Source of the DNA: an uncultured Prevotellaceae bacterium
Lineage (GTDB): Bacteria; Bacteroidota; Bacteroidia; Bacteroidales; Bacteroidaceae
Direction of reading: 5' to 3'
Assembly (NCBI GenBank): GCA_900315075.1
Contig: OMXV01000064.1
Coordinates: forward strand, 1 to 47,408
Length of the DNA: 47,408 nucleotides
A program made the translations under genes and the position numbers. Below are positions 1 to 8,259 of this stretch, piece by piece (the first letter of the stretch is position 1; each line of letters begins with the position of its first letter). The notes beneath the pieces are model-generated. The model searched no databases and was not told the DNA's origin. It saw only the letters and a program-made list of their open reading frames with translations.

Positions 1-123
1 ATCAATCTCTTTGATTTCACACTGACCAAAGAAGATTTCCGTGAAATCCGCATGCTTGATACAGGCAGGAATGTGACGGGCTGGCCGTCTGATGCTCTCA
101 AATATAATCCCGAAATCGTATGA
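1..123 (+). CDS. Aldo/keto reductase, C-terminal end (partial)
   Basis: An open frame runs in from the left edge and ends at TGA 121-123, leaving 40 residues. The tail NLFDFTLTKEDFREI followed by LDTGR and a Pro/Asn-rich end is the usual C-terminus of aldo/keto reductases of the 2,5-diketo-D-gluconate reductase type, which are NADPH-dependent cytosolic carbonyl reductases. The catalytic Asp-Tyr-Lys-His residues lie outside the window, so activity cannot be judged. The family call rests only on the tail. Confidence 0.7.
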   Translation: MNLFDFTLTKEDFREIRMLDTGRNVTGWPSDALKYNPEIV

Positions 124-139
124 TGCAGATTTATAAGTT

Positions 140-274
140 ATGAATACGAGACATTGCAACACATTCACGGCACCCACAGAGATTGCCAACCAACTCAAGA
201 GGAAAATGGTAGGTGTTTCAAGGATTTCAATCGATTATCTGCAAAATTGGTTAGTAATCAATGAATATGGGTAA
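140..274 (+). CDS. Small ORF of 44 residues, doubtful
   Basis: ATG 140 to TAA 272-274 begins 17 bases after the aldo/keto reductase stop. The peptide contains the phrase APTEIANQLKRKM, which looks like real protein sequence and recalls a small helix-turn-helix segment, so this may be a gene remnant. No promoter is visible directly upstream and no family was recognised. Confidence 0.2.
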   Translation: MNTRHCNTFTAPTEIANQLKRKMVGVSRISIDYLQNWLVINEYG

Positions 275-296
275 TACCTATATCAAATGATGATTG

Positions 297-304
297 TAAC
301 TTTG
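297..304 (+). promoter_or_regulatory. Bacteroidota -7 box for the EFR1-type gene
   Basis: TAACTTTG matches the TAnnTTTG consensus and lies 33 bases before the ATG at 337. No clear -33 TTTG is seen at the expected spacing. Confidence 0.55.
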
Positions 305-336
305 CAAACGAAATAAACTTATAAACTTATACAACA

Positions 337-1272
337 ATGAATATCAACAAACCAATCAGTCGAAGAAGAGCCCTCAAGGTCATGGGGCTTGGTATGCTTG
401 CAGCATGTGTTCCTACGCTTCCTTCGTTTGGAAAGTTAACAAAAGATAATGAGAAGAAAATCAAGCGTCTGATTTTCTATTTCTCTGCTACAGGCAACAG
501 CCTTTACACCGCAAGGCAGATAGGCGGTGAAGAAGCCTCTCTTTTGAGCATCTCGCAGGAGATACATAATGAGCATCCTGATTACGAAGCAGAGGAAATC
601 GGGTTCGTCTGCCCTGTATATTGCTTTCTGCCTCCTGCCATCGTCCAGGACTTCATTGCCCGTTCCTCTTTCAAGGCCGATTATTTCTTTGCTGTTGGCA
701 CATATGGTGCTCATAGCACGATATTCCCTGAGTTCCTGAATGATTTTGCCAAGAAGAATGGTGTGCAGATGAATTTCATATCCACGATTCAGATGGTTGA
801 CACATACCTGCCGTATTTTGACGTTGAAAGAGAATTGGCCGACCCGAAGCTTCAGCGTATTCCCGAGAGACTGGCTGCAGTGCATGCCTCCGTCAATAAG
901 CGCGAGAACTATATCCAGCCAGTAACCGAACAGGACAGGATGATATGCGACGGTTATTACCGCATGTCGGGCCGCGACCGCCAGCGCCCAACGGTGACAA
1001 GGTCTGAGAAGATTGTCTTTGCTACCGATGCCTGTATAGGGTGCGGGGTATGCACCTCGGTATGTCCGCATGGTTCTTGGAAAGTGGTTGACGGGCACTC
1101 CGTTGCCAATGGTGACTGCGAGAATTGTCTGGCATGTGTTCACAACTGTCCGCAGAAAGCCATTTCCATTATCCCTACACCACCAGAACCCCAAGAGCCG
1201 AACCGCAATGCACGCTATCGCAATCCGAACGTCAGTCTGGCAGACCTGATTAAGGCCAACAGTCAACAATAG
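337..1272 (+). CDS. EFR1-type flavodoxin/ferredoxin fusion protein
   Basis: This 311-residue protein joins a flavodoxin-like domain to a bacterial two-cluster ferredoxin. The FMN phosphate loop is SATGNS at residues 50-55. Two [4Fe-4S] sites are C233-C236-C239-C243 and C261-C264-C267-C271. The N-terminus carries SRRRALK (8-14), close to a twin-arginine motif, then a hydrophobic stretch and LAAC (21-24), so Tat export as a lipoprotein is possible. EFR1-type proteins are predicted electron carriers; the partner is not visible. It has its own promoter, and a sugar acetyltransferase follows after 22 bases. The fusion and clusters are directly visible; export is an inference, because most EFR1 proteins are cytosolic. 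Confidence 0.85.
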   Translation: MNINKPISRRRALKVMGLGMLAACVPTLPSFGKLTKDNEKKIKRLIFYFSATGNSLYTARQIGGEEASLLSISQEIHNEHPDYEAEEIGFVCPVYCFLPPAIVQDFIARSSFKADYFFAVGTYGAHSTIFPEFLNDFAKKNGVQMNFISTIQMVDTYLPYFDVERELADPKLQRIPERLAAVHASVNKRENYIQPVTEQDRMICDGYYRMSGRDRQRPTVTRSEKIVFATDACIGCGVCTSVCPHGSWKVVDGHSVANGDCENCLACVHNCPQKAISIIPTPPEPQEPNRNARYRNPNVSLADLIKANSQQ

Positions 1273-1294
1273 GTAATACCATAGAAGGTGAAAT

Positions 1295-1864
1295 ATGACC
1301 ATACAAGAATTCCGTGATTACATGGCATCGGGAAAGCCTGTCATTGGAGGCTCCGATGTTCACATAATGTTTCATCAGTTGTCTCAGGAGGCACTGAGAA
1401 TTACAGCTGAGATTAATGGTAAGTATCATACACCGGAGGAACTGCATGCTTTATTGGAGCAGCTTTGGGGGCGTGAGGTACCCAAGACGGTTGGCATGTT
1501 CCCACCATTCCATACCAATTGCGGCAAGAACACTGTTGTTGGTGAACGTGTTTTCATCAACATGGGCTGCAAGTTCCAGGACCAGGGAAGCATCACCATA
1601 GAGGAAGGCGCACTCATAGGCCATAATGTCGTGCTTGCTACCATCAACCATGACCTTGACCCTGCTAAACGTCAAAGTATGAGCTATGCGCCGATTCACA
1701 TTGGTAAGAACGTCTGGATTGGAGCCAATGCAACTGTCCTTGCAGGAGTGACCATCGATGATGGAGCCGTTGTAGCCGTAGGCGCTGTGGTGACCAAGGA
1801 TGTGGAACCCAACGCGATAGTTGGCGGAATACCAGCCAAGGTCATCAAAAAGATAGAAGTCTAA
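1295..1864 (+). CDS. Sugar O-acetyltransferase (maltose acetyltransferase/NodL-like)
   Basis: A 189-residue left-handed beta-helix acetyltransferase that would transfer acetyl from acetyl-CoA to a sugar hydroxyl in the cytosol. A helical N-terminal maltose-acetyltransferase domain (about 1-60) precedes hexapeptide repeats (about 75-185). The catalytic His is H119 in NHDLDP, the site used by maltose and galactoside acetyltransferases. The conserved endings VGAVVTKDV and GIPAKVI are present. Length is normal for the family. It follows the EFR1-type gene closely and is probably co-transcribed with it. A second member of the family lies at 39354-39890. The true sugar acceptor cannot be read from sequence. 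Confidence 0.9.
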   Translation: MTIQEFRDYMASGKPVIGGSDVHIMFHQLSQEALRITAEINGKYHTPEELHALLEQLWGREVPKTVGMFPPFHTNCGKNTVVGERVFINMGCKFQDQGSITIEEGALIGHNVVLATINHDLDPAKRQSMSYAPIHIGKNVWIGANATVLAGVTIDDGAVVAVGAVVTKDVEPNAIVGGIPAKVIKKIEV

Positions 1865-1883
1865 ACAGAAAAATCGGTATTAA

Positions 1884-2426
1884 ATGAGAAAAATACTGAT
1901 AATTTTGGGGATATTGTCCTTGACTTCGTGCGTCATCACATTTCCTGGAACAAGATACAAGCACCTTACAGAAGACCAAAAGAAAAGAGTGGTTGTCTGC
2001 AATGCGCCTATCGATAGCCTTACCAATGATGGTAAAGTTTATCTGGTCACGATAGAACAGATGCAGAAGTTCTTAAATTCCAAAAATAGAGTGCTCATTT
2101 ATGAATATGCGTCCTATTGCCAATCTGAATATTGTATGAATCCAGCTGTAATAGAAAATGAATGCACAAAGGCAGGTGTCCAGTTTTGCATAGTTTCAGT
2201 AAGTTACGAAGATGTTTTCAACATTTCAGTTCAGAATACTCCAATACTGGCAATTGAGCCAACCATACTTGGAAAGAAAATCGGTAAAGATTGCAGTAAG
2301 GTTTTCTTTGACAAATTGACAGGAACGACATGGAAGACCCGAGGCTATGGCAGGTATTACTCTTACATAAAAGGCAAATTCAAGGGGTGCTATGATGATT
2401 ATTCTGATGCCTTGACAGGTTATTAA
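1884..2426 (+). CDS. Lipoprotein of unknown function
   Basis: A 180-residue protein starting with a short signal and lipobox LTSC (C16), so it should be lipid-anchored in the cell envelope. The middle reads VLIYEYASYCQSEYCMNP, with two Cys spaced four residues apart after a beta-strand, and a later aromatic strand. That pattern recalls thioredoxin-fold lipoproteins but lacks a CxxC site, so the resemblance is only suggestive. It follows the acetyltransferase by 19 bases, and a strong stem-loop follows at 2462-2501, consistent with the end of this operon. Confidence 0.6.
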   Translation: MRKILIILGILSLTSCVITFPGTRYKHLTEDQKKRVVVCNAPIDSLTNDGKVYLVTIEQMQKFLNSKNRVLIYEYASYCQSEYCMNPAVIENECTKAGVQFCIVSVSYEDVFNISVQNTPILAIEPTILGKKIGKDCSKVFFDKLTGTTWKTRGYGRYYSYIKGKFKGCYDDYSDALTGY

Positions 2427-2461
2427 ATTTCGATTCATTTGACTAACGTTTCCCCTACACT

Positions 2462-2501
2462 AAGGGTGGTTTCCTATATGCAAGTATAGGGAATCACCCT
2501 T
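2462..2501 (+). terminator. 17-bp stem-loop, terminator-like
   Basis: Arms 2462-2478 and 2485-2501 pair over 17 positions with two G-U pairs and a 6-nt loop, followed by TTT. It can terminate the 337-2426 operon. A related stem (34231-34270) sits at the same distance upstream of the paralogue at 34377, so it may instead be part of a duplicated regulatory module. Confidence 0.65.
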
Positions 2502-2544
2502 TTCAGTTTAGGCATAATCTCTTTCATAGATGTGATTTTAGCAC

Positions 2545-2552
2545 TACTTTTG
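2545..2552 (+). promoter_or_regulatory. -7 box of the truncated Asn/His-rich-family gene
   Basis: TACTTTTG fits TAnnTTTG. The bases around it and the following leader to the ATG at 2600 are nearly the same as at 34313-34377, so promoter and 5' leader were duplicated along with the gene. Confidence 0.6.
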
Positions 2553-2599
2553 CACCAGAGATAAGAAAGAAAAGTTCAACCATCAAAAACGACACGACT

Positions 2600-2878
2600 A
2601 TGAAGAAGATGATGACCTTGGTGATGATGATGGCGATAGCCATTTCCGCCGCAGCAATGCCGTACAACACCGCACGCAACGAGGCTCTTTATCTTTCTGA
2701 AAAGATGGCCTACGAGCTCGGACTGACAGCAACACAATATGAGGCAGTGTATGAGATCAACCTCGACCACCTGCTCAATGTAGATACCCGCGCCGACGTC
2801 ATCGGCCTCTGGTGGGACATCCGCAACCGCGACCTGCGCCGCGGAGGCTCCTACCCTATTTTGCACGAATCAATGTAG
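2600..2878 (+). pseudogene. Truncated paralogue of the secreted protein at 34377
   Basis: The first 80 codons match the 265-residue protein at 34377-35174 almost residue for residue: signal peptide MKKMMTLVMMM, then NTARNEALYLS, GLTATQYEAVYEI and NRDLR. Similarity stops at about 2840. The last dozen codons are read antisense from the 3' end of the subtilisin fragment on the other strand. The aromatic middle and the Asn/His/Gly-rich tail of the full copy are therefore missing. Promoter and start are intact, so a short secreted peptide could still be made, but the arrangement is best read as a deletion or recombination scar. Confidence 0.85.
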
Positions 2879-3881
2879 AGCCCAAGCTACCCACCTGTAC
2901 GGCATAGATACCTGCGGGGCTGCCGACGGGCAGACGGACACTACCATCCGTGAGCGTAGCAAAGGTCACGAGTCGGCCATCAGTGGTGTAAATACGGATA
3001 GGTGTGCCTTCCTCTGCGCCTTCAATGAAGAGGCGGCCGTCCTTCATGCTAAAGTTCACACCCTTAGGCTGTTGCTGGCTGAGCGTGGGAATGCTTGAGG
3101 GAAGTCCCAGCACGTAGAGTAAACCTTTATAGGCATCTATCTTGCCATGACCATAGTGGATGGGATCAGCCTCGGTGAATTCGTCCTTGGTAGCAGTGGC
3201 GGCGATGGCCTCCCTGATCTGCTCATAGGTCAGGTCGGGCTTGGCCTCTAACCACAGGGCGATGATGCCAGCAACGGTAGGTGTTGCCATCGACGTGCCG
3301 CTCATGGCCCCCCAGATAAAGCCGTCGGCATCCTTCACCAACACGTTGTCGTATCCGTATCTTTCCGGGCTGTAAGTGAGGTCGAAGTGGCTCAATGCCG
3401 ATATAATCAAGGTGCCTGGTGCTGAAACATAAGGATGATTGTGACCGGCAATGTCGGTACCATAACTGCTAAAGCAAGAGTAGCCTCCCACATCGTCCTT
3501 CCCCGTGACATTGTCATCCTCTATCAACTCGCCATTAATATTGACGAACTCATTTTGCGACACCCACGAGCCTACGGAGATGATGGTTCCTCCGGTAACG
3601 AAATCGCCCATGGACTTGTTTGGGACGCCTTCGGTGTAATAGTCGCTTCCGGGCATTTTATCAAACTCTGCGCCATCGCCCCACACATCGACGATATTGC
3701 CCTCCGAACAGGTAATGTGGAAGGTAAATCTGTTTCTGCCCGGAGATGAATAACTAATGAAAGACATTTTGGCACGTCCGTCTTCCATGGTACTTATACT
3801 AAACGTTACCGAACTTGTTAAATAAGCCGCCAGATGGCTTCTGATATCTTCATATGGTGTTGTCTTGTCATCACGTATTAT
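2856..3881 (-). pseudogene. Subtilisin-like S8 peptidase, 5'-truncated
   Basis: The frame carries the C-terminal half of an S8 serine peptidase. The nucleophile motif GTSMATPTVAG is present, while the catalytic Asp and His of the N-terminal half are absent. It ends in a beta-strand tail, GTPIRIYTTDGRLV then LPVGSPAGIYAVQV, resembling type IX secretion sorting domains. The first ATG is at 3788, but the same frame continues upstream without a start to a stop at 3882-3884, so the break is near 3881. With one catalytic residue of three it cannot be an active protease. Such enzymes are normally secreted or surface proteases. Confidence 0.85.
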
Positions 3882-4221
3882 TCATGATAATAGTTAGTTA
3901 ATTTTCAGGAAGCACATATTGAAATATAGCGAAACACCAATCCTTTTGGCTTCATTTGCAATAGTAATTCTTTTTTTCGATGAATCCTCACGGAGGATAA
4001 CTTTTTTCTTGCACATTATCTTTTTTGTTCTCTCAACAGAGTCTTATGCCCATTGCTGTCGTGAGTATCTCATCACGGACGTAAAGGTACGAATTCTTTG
4101 CGACACATCAAAGGCCCTGCTTACGGCCGACTCTAATTATATAAGGTGCAACGAACGATGTGGATGGGTTTTCCTAGTAAATATGCTACTCATCACATAA
4201 TTGTGCAGAATATCCCAGAAA
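3882..4221. other. AT-rich gap without a convincing gene
   Basis: About 340 bases lie between the subtilisin breakpoint and the next promoter. A plus-strand open frame at 3919-4200 has no start context or family features and an amino-acid mix typical of AT-rich DNA. No terminator hairpin or repeat shared with the rest of the window was found. Confidence 0.4.
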
Positions 4222-4253
4222 TTTGGCGCATTCCTCAACTATTCTTTACTTTG
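4222..4253 (+). promoter_or_regulatory. Promoter upstream of 4285
   Basis: TTTG at 4222-4225 and TTACTTTG at 4246-4253 are 20 bases apart, the expected -33/-7 spacing. The second base of the -7 box deviates (T for A). Confidence 0.5.
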
Positions 4254-4284
4254 CAGCGTCAAATAGATATAAATATTGAATGAT

Positions 4285-4551
4285 ATGAAAAAAGTGAGAT
4301 TTTGGGCTGTATTGGCCATTGGTCTTATGAGTGTAACAAGCATGAAGGCTCAGAGTCAGCGAATACTGGAGTTCCAAAAAGAGTTCTCCAAGTATCAGAC
4401 GCAATATCGGGATCTGCTTTATAGTGGCAAGCACAAGGAGGCGATAGCTCCGCTGGTGAGTTGCATCGCGATGCCCGACACCACCAGAAACGCTACCACT
4501 TTGTACGGCCACTCTGGGACATGCTCATCGGTCTTATTCCCTGCCTCATAG
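4285..4551 (+). CDS. Small secreted protein, probably truncated
   Basis: The start MKKVRFWAVLAIGLMSV at 4285 (preferred over ATG 4276) gives a clear signal peptide ending near MKAQ. A helical stretch ILEFQKEFSKYQTQYRDLLYSGKHKEAIAPL follows in two parts, looking like one TPR-type helix pair. The last 30 residues are unlike ordered protein, and the frame ends abruptly 58 bases before an S41 peptidase gene. It is probably the front of a longer secreted TPR-like protein whose remainder has been lost. It may act as a leader ORF for the peptidase. No function is assigned. Confidence 0.45.
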   Translation: MKKVRFWAVLAIGLMSVTSMKAQSQRILEFQKEFSKYQTQYRDLLYSGKHKEAIAPLVSCIAMPDTTRNATTLYGHSGTCSSVLFPAS

Positions 4552-4609
4552 GAGCTAGGATATATGCATATATCGTGTAAAAAACATAGAAAATAAAAAG
4601 GAAACATAT

Positions 4610-6079
4610 ATGATGAGAACAATAGTAACATTAGCCCTGTTTGTTGCGACCCTCACAAGTGCACAGGGACTCGAGACGGCAAACAGTAATATCTCCAAAC
4701 AAGACAGTCTGCTTCAGGATTACGATTATTTTTTCAGTCAATTGGAGCAGATACATCCCGATCCCTATAGCGCTTTTGGCGGAAAGGATGAGTTTGACAA
4801 GTCCGTGAAACAACTGAGGAACGAGTTGGTATGCACTGATTCTTTGACCCTTGACGAAATGCAGGCAAAAGTAACCCAACTGCTTTCGGGTCTACACGAT
4901 GGACATACTTACATGGGATATGTCAACTCACCCAAGAAAGTAGAAGACCGATGGATTCCACTGAAGTTCAAAGTAATTCCTGATGGTATCATTGTGAATG
5001 GATTCAGTCCTGAACTGAAATTCTTGAAAGGTGCCATGTTGTGTGAGATGGAAGGTGAATCTTTGGAATCGGTGCTTGATCGCTTGGACAAAATCGTCAT
5101 CTCTGAGAATCGCTATGGATTGATGGGAAAAGCATGCACAAGCATTGGCAATACCAATGTTTTGCGGCAGTTGTTCCCTTCGTTTGACAAGGAACGGGAT
5201 ACGCTCGTCAGTCTGCCCTTCTACCCCAACGGTCCGTTTGAGAAAAACATTGTATGGACATCTACTGATGAGCGTTTCCCCCATAAGAACTTCGAATACC
5301 GCTTTGTTGATGACAGCAAACAAACGATGGTGATGTGCATCAACTCTATAGTGAGTGCCGACATACCAAATCTCGAAAGCTACGGCCTGAAATCGGATGT
5401 GATTGTGGCAGATGTCTTTGCCAAGATGCTGCGTGAGATGAAGGCTGCCAACAGTCCTCGCCTCATCATAGACCTGCGCGGCAATGGCGGAGGTTGGACG
5501 ATGATCATGTATGCTGCGCTGTACGAGCTCTACGGAAAGCGTTTCATGGATACCGACTTAGGCATGCACTCTGCCACCAAAGTATCGGAAGGCTGGCTCA
5601 AGAAGAACAATATGTCCTTAGAACAACTAAACCAGAATAGAGGAACAACGCTGAAGATGGGCGATTTCATTGAACAATCATCAAGTATCAGCACTTTTGA
5701 CTGGTTTATGTGTGCCGACATGAGCATTCTCGAAGCACAAAACGGTGACCCCATCTATACGCCAAAGGAAATTTATGTGGTTACCGACGTACAGACTTTC
5801 AGCGCAGCTTTCCATACCGCTTACATGCTGTGGAAGATGGGGGCCAAGGTGATAGGCGTACCTTCTGGGCAAGCTCCCAACACATATATGGAGGTTACAC
5901 GATTCAAGTTGCCGAATACCTGTCTTGAATGCTCTGTCTCCAACTCACTCCAGATCTGTTTTCCGAAAGGTCACGCAAAAGCAAAAATATTCACCCCTGA
6001 TTTCCAATTGACGTATAATGATTATCAGAAATACAATTTTAGCAAAGATGCAGAATTGCTTTACATATTAGACAATTAG
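4610..6079 (+). CDS. S41-family peptidase, secreted
   Basis: A 489-residue protein with a signal peptide (about 1-19) and a C-terminal tail-specific-protease (S41) domain. Visible family hallmarks are IDLRGNGGGW (about 286-296) and the nucleophile region TFSAAF with S398, followed by an alpha helix and GAKVIGVPSGQ. The N-terminal 200 residues include HDGHTYMG, the usual S41 helical region before the core. Such Bacteroidota proteins are periplasmic or secreted serine peptidases, although many lack a known substrate. The promoter is probably the one at 4222-4253, shared with the small ORF at 4285. Confidence 0.85.
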   Translation: MMRTIVTLALFVATLTSAQGLETANSNISKQDSLLQDYDYFFSQLEQIHPDPYSAFGGKDEFDKSVKQLRNELVCTDSLTLDEMQAKVTQLLSGLHDGHTYMGYVNSPKKVEDRWIPLKFKVIPDGIIVNGFSPELKFLKGAMLCEMEGESLESVLDRLDKIVISENRYGLMGKACTSIGNTNVLRQLFPSFDKERDTLVSLPFYPNGPFEKNIVWTSTDERFPHKNFEYRFVDDSKQTMVMCINSIVSADIPNLESYGLKSDVIVADVFAKMLREMKAANSPRLIIDLRGNGGGWTMIMYAALYELYGKRFMDTDLGMHSATKVSEGWLKKNNMSLEQLNQNRGTTLKMGDFIEQSSSISTFDWFMCADMSILEAQNGDPIYTPKEIYVVTDVQTFSAAFHTAYMLWKMGAKVIGVPSGQAPNTYMEVTRFKLPNTCLECSVSNSLQICFPKGHAKAKIFTPDFQLTYNDYQKYNFSKDAELLYILDN

Positions 6080-6135
6080 AAAATGGATATTAAATAATAA
6101 GAAAATGAGATTAGAATTTAACAAATAAAGATATT

Positions 6136-6945
6136 ATGGAACAGAGATTTTGTCAGAGTTGCGGCATGCCGCTAACCGAAGATGTTCTCGGCACGAATGC
6201 CGATGGAAGTAAGAATGAAGATTACTGCATGTACTGCTACAGGGATGGACATTTCCTGCAGGACTGTACTATGGATGAGATGATTGAACATTGCGCTCAA
6301 CTGATGGAGCAGCTAGAGCAGTGTAATGCTTGCCTCGACAATGCCGAGTCGCGACAGAAGTCGACCAAAGGTCAATTTGTGAGTGCCGTTAATGAAGGGT
6401 TAGAAAAGCCTATTACCAAAGAGGAATATATTGGCTTGATGAAATCGTACTTTCCCCAGTTGAAGCGTTGGCGCCGAACGTTGGATGTTAGTAATGATGA
6501 AGTCATGAATGTTAACCCCGCTTTGGCAGGCGTTAAAGAACTCATTGCACAGATGGCCGACAAACTGCCCATCGCTTACATCTCGTCAGTAGACCAAGAA
6601 GGTTTTCCTTGGACCAAGGCTATGTTGAAGCCACGCAAGCGTGAGGGTATCAAAACCTTCTACTTTACAACCAACACATTTTCAATACGCGTGGCCCACT
6701 ACAAAGCCAACCCCAAGGCCAGCATCTATTTCTGCGATGCCAAAGGCTTCAAGGGTATGATGCTGCGAGGCACGATGGAGGTGCTGACCGATGCTGCCTC
6801 AAAAGAAATGATCTGGCACGATGGTGACGAGCAATACTACCCCGGCGGTGTGACCGACCCTAACTACTGCGTCTTGAAGTTCGCCGCCATCGATGGCCGT
6901 TTCTATAGCGATTTCTATCCACGTAGTTTCATTATTGAGGAATGA
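6136..6945 (+). CDS. Zinc-ribbon / pyridoxamine-phosphate-oxidase-like fusion
   Basis: This 269-residue protein has two parts. Residues 1-40 form a four-cysteine zinc ribbon (C6, C9, C31, C34) of the putative zinc-ribbon type that reads CQSCGMPL. Residues about 135-268 form a split-barrel flavin-binding domain of the PNPOx/general-stress-protein-26 type, with PIAYISSVDQEGFPWTKAM and an end strand RFYSDFYPRSF. Members bind FMN, F420 or haem and often reduce small molecules; the cofactor here is unknown. It begins an operon whose next two genes overlap by ATGA junctions. Start MEQRFCQSC is unambiguous. Confidence 0.85.
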   Translation: MEQRFCQSCGMPLTEDVLGTNADGSKNEDYCMYCYRDGHFLQDCTMDEMIEHCAQLMEQLEQCNACLDNAESRQKSTKGQFVSAVNEGLEKPITKEEYIGLMKSYFPQLKRWRRTLDVSNDEVMNVNPALAGVKELIAQMADKLPIAYISSVDQEGFPWTKAMLKPRKREGIKTFYFTTNTFSIRVAHYKANPKASIYFCDAKGFKGMMLRGTMEVLTDAASKEMIWHDGDEQYYPGGVTDPNYCVLKFAAIDGRFYSDFYPRSFIIEE

Positions 6946-7401
6946 TGAACAACAGGGCACTTGTCGTTATCGACATCCAGAACGACATCACCAGCTGCCA
7001 TCGAATGGGCTGCGGCCGAGGGAATGCACATCGCTTATATCAAGCATAACAACACCACAACCGGCACGAGAACATTCAAGCCTGGCAGCAACGGCGAGAA
7101 GTTGGTGCCTGAGATGAAGGTCGTTTCCGACAATGTCTTCGTGAAGACGAAAAGCAATGCCCTTACAAGCGAAGCCTTTTCTGCATTCATCTTTGCAAAC
7201 GGCATCAATGAGTTCTACGTAGCCGGTGCCGATGCCACTGCCTGTGTGAAGTCCACGTGTTTCAACATGCGGAAAGCAGGTTTCACGGTGCATGTCCTTT
7301 CTGACTGTGTCACCTGCTACGACTTGAAGAAACTACCCGAGATGCTGGCATATTACGGCAATAAAGGCTGTGAGGTCAAGACATTGGCTGAGTACCAATG
7401 A
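6942..7401 (+). pseudogene. Cysteine hydrolase (isochorismatase-like), frameshifted by internal deletion
   Basis: The gene starts at ATG 6942 inside the preceding stop (ATGA) and reads MMNNRALVVIDIQNDIT, the normal isochorismatase-fold start with its catalytic Asp. At about 6987-6995 sequence continuity jumps: the rest (AIEWAAAEGMHIAYIKH onward, including GADATACVKSTC with the nucleophile Cys) is in the next frame. About 15-25 residues of the first helix and the reading frame are lost. A TTG at 6961 could start the second part but would lack the catalytic Asp region. The downstream ATGA overlap with 7398 is still intact, so decay is recent. Confidence 0.8.
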
Positions 7402-7925
7402 AACATCTGCCGAATATCCTTTCATCGCTCCGAATTGTGGGGGCTGTTGCTTTGCTGCTGAGCAATGTGTCAAGCAGTCCGTTTTGGGTGCTTTACATCG
7501 TTTGTGGCATCAGCGATATAGCCGACGGATGGCTGGCTCGGAAGTTGAAGTACGTTACCAGGACTGGAGCATTACTGGATAGTTTGGCAGACTTCTACTT
7601 CGTAGTATGTTGTGCCTGGAAACTTCTGCCAACACTCGAGCTGCCGCAATGGTTATGGCTGTGGGGAGGAGTAATCGTCGCGATTAAAGTCATGAACCAA
7701 ATTTCTGCAATTGAGAGGCACGGACATTGTTGCTTCCCTCACACCATGGCAAACAAGTGGGCGGGATTCCTACTCTTCATTGCAGTCCCCATGACATTTG
7801 TATCCATCATACCGATTACCATCATAGCAGCAATTGCCACGTTTGCAGCCATACAGGAGGGGCATTTCATAAAACGGAACACTCCCCGCCAAACGGGGAG
7901 GTGGCTTCCGCCGGAGGGGCAATGA
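7398..7925 (+). CDS. CDP-alcohol phosphatidyltransferase family protein
   Basis: A 175-residue integral membrane enzyme. The family signature D-x2-DG-x2-AR-x8-G-x3-D-x3-D is exact, at D40, D43-G44, A47-R48, G57, D61 and D65. Several hydrophobic helices follow. Such enzymes exchange CMP of a CDP-alcohol for another alcohol in phospholipid synthesis at the inner membrane; which alcohol is used cannot be told. It overlaps the decayed hydrolase by four bases. The C-terminal dozen residues are encoded by a small palindromic sequence (CTCCCCGCC...GGGGAGG) that looks like an intergenic repeat captured by the frame, so the original stop was probably earlier. Confidence 0.85.
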   Translation: MKHLPNILSSLRIVGAVALLLSNVSSSPFWVLYIVCGISDIADGWLARKLKYVTRTGALLDSLADFYFVVCCAWKLLPTLELPQWLWLWGGVIVAIKVMNQISAIERHGHCCFPHTMANKWAGFLLFIAVPMTFVSIIPITIIAAIATFAAIQEGHFIKRNTPRQTGRWLPPEGQ

Positions 7926-7945
7926 AACTATATTATATAATATGA

Positions 7946-8118
7946 TTCAAGTTTCGCATTCGCTCAATTTGCAGTAGTTAAAGGGTAGTTAAAAGGTAGT
8001 TAAAGAGTAGTAAAAGGGACGTATGCTCATTTTTACAGCCTTTTTGTGAGATAATGACGCAAACTAAACCTTTAAAACCTTTTTCCCGCCTAATCTCTCC
8101 ATACTTGCGAAAGTTGAG
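7946..8118 (+). mobile_element. MITE-like element, type B copy 1
   Basis: The left end TTCAAGTTTCGCA and the right end, read in reverse complement as CTCAACTTTCGCAAG, are imperfect inverted repeats. The interior contains tandem GTAGTTAAAGGG-like units. It is nearly identical to 28300-28452. The flanks 7928-7945 and 8119-8137 are the same 18-19 bases with one indel (CTATATTATATAA plus ATATGA), which looks like a duplicated target. No ORF is present. Confidence 0.8.
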
Positions 8119-8133
8119 CTATATTATATAAAT

Positions 8134-8220
8134 ATGAGAAAGATAGTAACAATAGTTTATGCATTGGTTTTTACATCGTGTTTGGCGCAAGAGCCGCATC
8201 CCGCATTCCTGTTGGAATAA
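8134..8220 (+). pseudogene. Signal-peptide stub of a lost secreted protein
   Basis: ATG 8134 to TAA 8218 encodes 28 residues: MRKIVTIVYALVFTSC, then LAQEPHP. This is a complete signal peptide with a cleavage or lipobox-like region but no mature domain. It starts at the right edge of the mobile element 7946-8118. It is probably the front end of a deleted gene, since no comparable functional small protein was recognised. Confidence 0.5.
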
Positions 8221-8259
8221 CACAGACGGCGTGACAAAAATGATTGGTATCACAGTAAT

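Noticed and set aside
436-1302. Long minus-strand open frame of 288 codons
   Set aside because: It lies antisense to the EFR1-type gene, whose ferredoxin and flavodoxin motifs are unmistakable. The antisense peptide has no family features.
3919-4200. Plus-strand open frame of 93 codons in the AT-rich gap
   Set aside because: No promoter or family features, and composition is typical of non-coding AT-rich DNA.
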